From positions 1 through 7,093 of the forward strand of contig JBOICK010000038.1 in the NCBI GenBank assembly GCA_050739895.1: DNA of 7,093 nucleotides, in the 5' to 3' direction. Source of the stretch: Stenotrophobium sp050739895 (GTDB lineage: Bacteria; Pseudomonadota; Gammaproteobacteria; Nevskiales; Nevskiaceae). Every line of letters starts with the position of its first letter. Within the stretch, counting starts at the first letter, position 1. Below, one piece after another: positions 1 to 3,176 of this stretch. The notes under the pieces were generated by a model. The model was not told the origin of the DNA, searched no databases, and saw only the letters and a list, made by a program, of their open reading frames with translations. Position numbers and translations under genes: made by a program.

Positions 1-213
1 GTGCGCGGTGACGGCATCGAATGGCGCGCCTACGACCGCTTCATGCAGAAATACGTCAAGCGCATCGGCGACGAGCGACTCAGCAAGGTGCCGGCCAATC
101 TCGACGAGAAACCCTACCGCGACGAGCACGACCAGGACCTGATCGCACGCATGGACAAGGCCATGAAGGGCGGCAAGCGCGTGCCGGCGGCGCGCAGGAA
201 GTCGACGAAGTAA
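1..213 (+). CDS. C-terminal end of an unidentified gene (5' end outside the window)
   Basis: The frame is open from the first base of the window to a TAA at 211-213, giving 70 residues. The GTG at base 1 is in frame, but nothing upstream is visible, so this is probably the tail of a longer protein and not a complete small gene. The peptide is strongly charged (many Asp, Glu, Lys and Arg, with aromatic residues near its start: IEWRAYDRFMQKYV) and ends in a Lys/Arg/Ala-rich tail (KGGKRVPAARRKSTK) that looks disordered. I do not recognise a family and assign no function. It is more GC-rich than the higB gene that follows, so it may belong to the chromosomal backbone flanking the TA region. Confidence 0.6.
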   Translation: MRGDGIEWRAYDRFMQKYVKRIGDERLSKVPANLDEKPYRDEHDQDLIARMDKAMKGGKRVPAARRKSTK

Positions 214-263
214 CTCTGGCCAAAGCCGGTATCGGGAGCTGCCAGAATTGTCTGCTGCCTTCT

Positions 264-290
264 CTCTCCCTTCGCGGGAAGGATGGAGAG
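264..290. repeat. Imperfect hairpin between the first gene and higBA
   Basis: CTCTCC (264-269) pairs with GGAGAG (285-290). Inside this, CTTC (270-273) pairs with GAAG (278-281) around a GCGG loop, leaving a three-base bulge (GAT). It lies about 50 bases after the upstream stop codon. It could end transcription of that gene or be a remnant of a dispersed palindromic repeat. No run of T follows, so it is not a textbook intrinsic terminator. Apart from this and the operator next to higB, I see nothing in the 214-398 gap. Confidence 0.4.
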
Positions 291-368
291 GAGGTGTCGC
301 GCGTAGTTTCAAGCGGCTCTGGATCTGCTTGCGGGTGACAGGTCTCAGGTTCAGGTAATCATGTTTTA

Positions 369-395
369 CGTTATTAACGAGATGCGTTATTAACG
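369..395 (+). promoter_or_regulatory. Tandem palindromic operator of higBA
   Basis: The 11-base palindrome CGTTA-T-TAACG occurs twice without a mismatch (369-379 and 385-395), 16 bases apart centre to centre and ending three bases before the higB start codon. The same bases can be read as TTAACG-N5-CGTTAT across the middle. From memory, HigA/GraA-type antitoxins bind half-sites of the TTAAC/GTTAA kind, so this is very probably where HigA represses its own operon. Each copy contains TATTAA, a weak match to a -10 box (372-377 and 388-393), so binding would block the promoter or the translation start. I could not place a convincing -35 box. Confidence 0.7.
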
Positions 396-398
396 CCC

Positions 399-677
399 AT
401 GATCCGATCTTTCAAATGCGCCGACACTGAAAAATTGTTTGGCCGCATCAGGGTCAAACGGTTTGCCAATATTACATCGGTGGCGCGTCGCAAGCTTGAA
501 CAACTTGACTGGTCTGCAACTCTGGATGACCTGAGGATTCCGCCGGGAAACCGCCTCGAGGCGCTCAAGCGCGACCGGCGTGGGCAGCACAGCATTCGTA
601 TCAATGACCAGTTTCGTATCTGTTTCACTTGGACGGCCGAGGGCGCAAGCGATGTGGAAATAGTGGACTACCACTAG
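399..677 (+). CDS. higB: HigB-type toxin (RelE superfamily mRNA endonuclease)
   Basis: This 92-residue protein matches the HigB/GraT type of type II toxin, a RelE-fold ribonuclease that cuts mRNA in the translating ribosome. The sequence shows the family pattern: RIPPGNRLEALKRDRRGQHS around residues 46-65, SIRINDQFRICFTW around 65-78, and the C-terminal Asp90-Tyr91-His92. Lys57, Arg73 and His92 fall where residues important for RNA cleavage lie in characterised HigB proteins (from memory). Family length is normal and nothing looks broken. The toxin gene precedes the antitoxin, the usual order for hig operons, with only four bases between its stop and the longest higA start. No good ribosome binding site precedes ATG 399, where the operator occupies the space, so translation may be weak. 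It is visibly less GC-rich than the neighbouring genes, consistent with transfer. Confidence 0.9.
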   Translation: MIRSFKCADTEKLFGRIRVKRFANITSVARRKLEQLDWSATLDDLRIPPGNRLEALKRDRRGQHSIRINDQFRICFTWTAEGASDVEIVDYH

Positions 678-680
678 GAG
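676..680 (+). promoter_or_regulatory. Ribosome binding site that decides the higA start
   Basis: AGGAG overlaps the higB stop codon. It lies only one base before ATG 682 but seven bases before ATG 688, which is the normal distance. ATG 688 is therefore the better start. The overlap with the end of higB also suggests that translation of toxin and antitoxin is coupled. Confidence 0.65.
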
Positions 681-687
681 TATGAAA

Positions 688-1008
688 ATGAGCAAGACAA
701 GAAAGCTGGCCCCTGTTTCTCCCGGCGAAATGCTGCTGGAAGAATTCCTCAAGCCGATGGGCATTTCCCAGTACCGCTTGGCCAAGGAAATCGAAGTTCC
801 AGCGCAACGAATTGGTGAAATCATTGCGGGGCGCCGCTCGATTACCGCAGACACCGATCTGCGCCTGTGCCGCTTCTTCGGGCTATCGGAAGGATGGTGG
901 TTGCGCGGGCAAGCACGCTATGACACCGAATTGGCCAAGGATGCGCTGGCTCCGGCACTCGCCAGGATCAAACCTTGGCCGACGCAGGAGAAGCAATTGG
1001 CGGCGTAA
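688..1008 (+). CDS. higA: HigA-type antitoxin (XRE-family helix-turn-helix)
   Basis: This 106-residue protein is the partner of HigB: it binds and neutralises the toxin and represses the operon. It opens with PVSPGEMLLEEFLKPMGISQ, the usual entry to HigA proteins, followed by an XRE helix-turn-helix at about residues 27-65 (SQYRLAKEIEVPAQRIGEII, then GRRSITADTDLRL). A conserved tail follows with LCRFFGLSEGWWLRGQARYD at about 60-79. I chose ATG 688 over the in-frame ATG 682 (two residues longer) because AGGAG at 676-680 is seven bases from 688 and only one from 682. The protein is full length and intact. It should act on the paired palindromes at 369-395. Identification is firm; that the pair is active is inferred. 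Confidence 0.92.
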   Translation: MSKTRKLAPVSPGEMLLEEFLKPMGISQYRLAKEIEVPAQRIGEIIAGRRSITADTDLRLCRFFGLSEGWWLRGQARYDTELAKDALAPALARIKPWPTQEKQLAA

Positions 1009-1089
1009 CCCGATTTGCGAGAGAAAGACTCGCGCTGCCAAGTGTCGCTCGCTTTAGGACTCTGATGCGCCAGCATAGGTTGGGTGATA

Positions 1090-1190
1090 GCGATACAAAG
1101 CTCCGCGACATCACAACCCTGGTCGAGATCGGCCTGCCGGAGAAATCGTCTGCGAGCGGCAGAAGTACCCGCTATGTGCTGAGCAGGTAA
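1090..1190 (+). pseudogene. Possible remnant of a winged-helix C-terminal domain
   Basis: The frame ending in TAA at 1188-1190 encodes DSDTKLRDITTLVEIGLPEK followed by SSASGRSTRYVLSR. This resembles the C-terminal winged helix of Fic-family proteins or of AlbA-type ATP-binding proteins, where a pattern like T-x-RDL-x-x-LVE-x-G-x-LEK is followed by GRSTRY-x-L. Nothing of the main domain of either family lies upstream: the frame runs back into higA on another phase. The fragment has no good start or ribosome binding site and carries Pro where Leu is usual (GLPEK). I read it as the leftover 3' end of a lost gene, stranded between higA and the convergent zeta-like toxin gene. The match is from pattern memory, so a chance frame is possible. 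Confidence 0.4.
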
Positions 1191-1199
1191 TCAGTTCGG

Positions 1200-1814
1200 C
1201 TAGATGTCAATCATTGCTGCAGCGACAATCGGCTTGGCCCAGGCCGGCACATTGGCGATATCGACGTTCACCGCTCGCCCGTACGCCGTCGCCAGGATCA
1301 GCCGGGGCCGTGGTGCGTTCCGGGCCTCCTCGCTGTTGTCGTAGAGGCGCAGCGTCGCAAGACCGGGAATCAGCCTGATCAGGTTGCGACGGCTCGCGTC
1401 GTAACGCTCGCGGATCTTGCCCTCGGGAATATCGTGTCCGCCGCGCTTCACACGTGCACGCACGCGCTGGATGTGGAGCTCCGGGCTTGTCAGCGCGCAA
1501 TACCACATCTGCACAGCCAGGCCCTTTTGAATGGCACTGTCGAGCAGGTTTGTGATGGTGTCGCCGCCGAGAGTCGTCTCGAACGCAAAATTGTGCGATT
1601 CCGCGATCGCCGCGCGCAGAAGATCAGTGCCGCGCTGCCAGGCCTCTGCGTTGGCTTGTTCCGGCGAGCGGTCTGGATAGACCCGCAGGATGTCGCGGGT
1701 GATCTGATCGGGGTTGTAGAGCTCCAGTCCAGCGCTGAGCAGCGCCGCGCCGCCGATGCTGCTCTTGCCGGCACCGTTGGTGCCCGCCAGCACCCAGATG
1801 GTCTTGTCGGACAT
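1200..1814 (-). CDS. Zeta-toxin-like P-loop kinase
   Basis: This 204-residue protein has the layout of the zeta/PezT toxin family, P-loop kinases that phosphorylate UDP-sugar precursors of the cell wall or related small molecules. The Walker A loop is GTNGAGKSS (residues 11-19). YNPDQITRDIL (33-43) matches the NPD segment after the first helix, FAFETTLGG (76-84) is the usual substrate-side motif, and RVRARVKRGGHDIPEGKIRE (117-136) with RYDASRRNL is the basic lid. YDNS (158-161) follows. It is shorter than Gram-positive zeta and PezT (about 250-290 residues) but typical in length for proteobacterial relatives. AGGAA (1823-1827 on this strand) lies eight bases before ATG 1814, supporting the start. 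No antitoxin directly precedes it; the nearest unpaired candidate is the Phd-like gene at 2634-2993. The substrate cannot be told from sequence. Confidence 0.85.
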   Translation of the reverse strand: MSDKTIWVLAGTNGAGKSSIGGAALLSAGLELYNPDQITRDILRVYPDRSPEQANAEAWQRGTDLLRAAIAESHNFAFETTLGGDTITNLLDSAIQKGLAVQMWYCALTSPELHIQRVRARVKRGGHDIPEGKIRERYDASRRNLIRLIPGLATLRLYDNSEEARNAPRPRLILATAYGRAVNVDIANVPAWAKPIVAAAMIDI

Positions 1815-1838
1815 TTAGTGGATTCCTATACAAGCCAT

Positions 1839-1856
1839 TTCGACAAGCTCAGGGTG
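1839..1856. repeat. Half of a dispersed repeat, TTCGACAAGCTCAGGGTG
   Basis: This 18-base string matches, from memory, one arm of a short palindromic repeat found many times in intergenic regions of diverse proteobacteria (TTCGACAAGCTCAG and its complement CTGAGCTTGTCGAA). Only one arm is visible here, in the leader of the zeta-like gene, 25 bases before its start codon. It is probably a remnant of a mobile intergenic repeat and not part of the gene's control, but its position means it would be transcribed in the leader. Confidence 0.5.
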
Positions 1857-1896
1857 CGTATTTTCACGCTGTTGGTCAGCGAATGGCATTTCTACT

Positions 1897-1917
1897 GATC
1901 AACAAGTGGTGTTGATC
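1897..1917. repeat. Perfect inverted repeat upstream of the zeta-like gene
   Basis: GATCAACA (1897-1904) and TGTTGATC (1910-1917) are perfect 8-base arms around AGTGG. The repeat lies between the end of the ParE-type toxin (1992) and the zeta-like gene (start 1814), 83 bases before that start. It has no T run on either strand, so a protein-binding site or mRNA hairpin is more likely than an intrinsic terminator. I see no clear promoter boxes beside it. Confidence 0.5.
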
Positions 1918-1991
1918 CTGGTCGGTCGACATACGGTTGAGCGCTATGCTGGTAGCTGGATCTGAGCTGCCGACTCCGGCGACCTGCATTT

Positions 1992-2270
1992 TTAACCAGG
2001 GGGCCATTCACGCGCAGTGTGGAGCACGCGCAACAGCCGCACCTGAGTGCCGGCAATGTCGTAAACAAGGGCGTAACTGCGATGCACGATCAACTCGCGC
2101 GTGCCGTTTACGCGACCAGGCCGACCCAGATCGGGATGTTCAACCAAGTGTCGCCCCTGCACTGAAAACAACTCATCGAGATTTATCGCGGCCTCCGGGT
2201 TTTCGAGCGCAACGTATTCTCGAATTTCTTTCCGGTCTGCCGCCGCCAGACGGGTCCAGATCAGCCTCAC
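1992..2270 (-). CDS. RelE/ParE-family toxin
   Basis: A 92-residue RelE/ParE-fold toxin. Visible family features are WTRLAAADRKEIREYV (residues 5-20), ENPEAA (23-28), the central HPDLGRPGRVNGTREL (45-60) with conserved GR and GTREL, and VHRSYALVYDI (62-72) leading to the final strand VRLLRVLHTAREWP (77-90). The fold includes both ribosome-dependent mRNA cutters (RelE type) and gyrase poisons (ParE type). The sequence does not decide which this is, so no symbol is given. It starts with GTG at 2270, overlapping the antitoxin stop TGA by four bases (GTGA), so translation is coupled and the antitoxin is made first. Length and motifs look complete. It would be held inactive by the RHH protein encoded directly upstream. 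Confidence 0.87.
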   Translation of the reverse strand: MRLIWTRLAAADRKEIREYVALENPEAAINLDELFSVQGRHLVEHPDLGRPGRVNGTRELIVHRSYALVYDIAGTQVRLLRVLHTAREWPPG

Positions 2271-2557
2271 AACTTGGAGCGTGTGAGCTTGCGCCGGGTT
2301 TTGGCACGCCAGGCGAGGCCTTCTGACTCTACTTCCTCGGCAGGAATAACGTCACCGGCATTCGCCGCATCAATGCCCTTATGCACTTGGCGTCGGAACC
2401 AAACGTCATGCTCAGCCACGTCGTGTTGCTGCCTCACAAAATCACGCATGAAGTCGCGTAGAAGCTGCGCGCCATTGCGGTCCTTGACCTTGGCTGCTGC
2501 TGAAAATTGGGCTTTCAGTTCCTCTTCGACCCGGAAGGTGAACGTCGCGTCGGTCAT
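2267..2557 (-). CDS. Ribbon-helix-helix antitoxin of the RelE/ParE-type toxin
   Basis: This 96-residue protein begins with a short strand and two helices typical of ribbon-helix-helix antitoxins (FTFRVEEELKAQFSAAAKV at residues 6-24, then RNGAQLLRDFMRDFV at 27-41). This is the DNA-binding dimer domain. The tail, with DVWFRRQVHKGIDAANAGDV (51-70) and a Lys/Arg-rich end, is the part expected to wrap the toxin. The ribosome binding site GAGGG (2565-2569 on this strand) is seven bases before ATG 2557, so the start is well placed. The gene overlaps the toxin by GTGA, a classic type II arrangement, and should repress its own transcription. It follows the Phd-like gene by 76 bases on the same strand, so some readthrough from the strong upstream promoter is possible. 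The exact subfamily (DinJ-, StbD- or CopG-like) is uncertain. Confidence 0.82.
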   Translation of the reverse strand: MTDATFTFRVEEELKAQFSAAAKVKDRNGAQLLRDFMRDFVRQQHDVAEHDVWFRRQVHKGIDAANAGDVIPAEEVESEGLAWRAKTRRKLTRSKL

Positions 2558-2566
2558 GCTGGCACC

Positions 2567-2584
2567 CTCATTGTGTTACATGAG
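2567..2584. promoter_or_regulatory. Candidate operator of the RHH-ParE module
   Basis: CTCAT (2567-2571) and ATGAG (2580-2584) form an inverted repeat with eight bases between; allowing one offset, the arms extend to CTCATTGT and ACATGAG. It lies 10 bases upstream of the antitoxin start codon and overlaps its ribosome binding site. This is a typical spot for autorepression by an RHH protein, but the arms are short and I found no clear promoter boxes. Confidence 0.35.
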
Positions 2585-2633
2585 AACCATATCGTAGCGC
2601 ATGGACAGCGTGCAGGCGGGTGTCGACGTGGAC

Positions 2634-2993
2634 TTATGCAGAAGTTCCGCGGCGTGCGATGCGCAGCTTCCGCGAGGGCTTTACCGGTAGCGGGCCGAAC
2701 ACCGCATTGGCGGCGTTGCGCGCTTTCGCCCCCTGCATCGACGCGAGCATCCGGTCGAATTGGCCCGACAGTTTTTCCAGCGGATCGCCGGCGCGCTTGA
2801 CCAGACCCTCATAGGTGTCCACTGAGAGCAGCACCGCCCGCACCTTGCCGTGCCGGGTCAGCGCCACCATGCCCTCGGCCACGGTGAGGTCCATGACTTC
2901 GGCCATGGCGTTCTTGACAGCGGTCGCCGGGACTGCGGCAACCTCCGAAACCACCCCGGCAGGGTTGTACATGCGAATAGCGGATGAAGGCAT
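2634..2993 (-). CDS. Phd/YefM-type antitoxin without an adjacent toxin
   Basis: From ATG 2993 this is a 119-residue Phd/YefM-fold protein, an antitoxin type that binds operator DNA with its N-terminal half and the toxin with its C-terminal half. The segment VPATAVKNAMAEVMDLTVAE (residues 21-40) with GMVALTRHGKVRAVLLSVDT (41-60) and YEGLV is the Phd core: a helix, then strands in which a basic turn (RHGK) precedes VRAVLLS. The tail has KLSGQFDRMLASMQ (74-87) and a basic end. I chose ATG 2993 because AGGAGA (3003-3008) lies nine bases away and a strong promoter starts transcription just before it. An upstream in-frame ATG at 3059 would add 22 residues. The following gene is another antitoxin, so its toxin is missing or displaced. 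From memory, proteins with this tail accompany zeta-like toxins, making the 1200-1814 gene the likely partner. Confidence 0.78.
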   Translation of the reverse strand: MPSSAIRMYNPAGVVSEVAAVPATAVKNAMAEVMDLTVAEGMVALTRHGKVRAVLLSVDTYEGLVKRAGDPLEKLSGQFDRMLASMQGAKARNAANAVFGPLPVKPSRKLRIARRGTSA

Positions 2994-3008
2994 GGCGGGT
3001 TTTCTCCT

Positions 3009-3046
3009 GAATGGCTCAATTATAGCCATTCTGGCATTTTTGCCAA
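3009..3046 (-). promoter_or_regulatory. Promoter and operators of the Phd-type antitoxin gene
   Basis: On the minus strand, TTGGCA (3046-3041; five of six bases match the -35 consensus) and a perfect TATAAT (3024-3019) are 16 bases apart, so transcription should begin near 3012, leaving a leader of about 18 bases. Two perfect inverted repeats cover them. GAATGGCT (3009-3016) and AGCCATTC (3024-3031), separated by seven bases, surround the -10 box. TGGCA (3032-3036) and TGCCA (3041-3045), separated by four T, include the -35 box. This is the expected layout for autorepression by the antitoxin, possibly with its toxin. Binding itself is inferred. Confidence 0.75.
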
Positions 3047-3120
3047 TTTCAGTCTTCATCGGCTCCTCCGAGGGGCTTAGCGAACCCGTCGATTCATCGT
3101 TGCCTCGCCGCCGGTTTGCT

Positions 3121-3138
3121 CCTCCCCTGATCGGGAGG
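3121..3138. repeat. Hairpin downstream of pilY1 (second of two)
   Basis: CCTCCC (3121-3126) and GGGAGG (3133-3138) are perfect 6-base arms around CTGATC, 39 bases past the pilY1 stop on the minus strand. Together with the hairpin at 3158-3176 it could mark the end of the pilY1 transcript. Neither has a downstream T run, so rho-dependent ending or simple 3' end protection is as likely as intrinsic termination. Confidence 0.4.
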
Positions 3139-3157
3139 TTCACTCCATCAGGGTTAC

Positions 3158-3176
3158 GGCCGCGGACGGAGCGGCC
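3158..3176. repeat. GC-rich hairpin directly after the pilY1 stop codon
   Basis: GGCCGC (3158-3163) and GCGGCC (3171-3176) are perfect 6-base arms around GGACGGA, starting at the base after the pilY1 TAG on the minus strand. The stem is entirely G/C and should be stable in RNA. It lacks a T tract, so I do not call it an intrinsic terminator, although ending or stabilising the pilY1 message is its most plausible role. Confidence 0.45.

Noticed and set aside
264..290. The hairpin as an intrinsic terminator
   Set aside because: The stem has a bulge and no T run follows on either strand, so it is listed only as a repeat.
390..854. Minus-strand frames over higB and higA
   Set aside because: They are antisense to two clearly recognised genes and contain no domain of their own.
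1434..1898. A 154-residue plus-strand frame over the zeta-like gene
   Set aside because: It is the shadow of the zeta-like coding sequence, which carries Walker A, FETTLGG and lid motifs on the minus strand.
1937..2326. A plus-strand frame over the ParE-type toxin
   Set aside because: No recognisable domain, and it covers a well-supported toxin gene with coupled antitoxin on the other strand.
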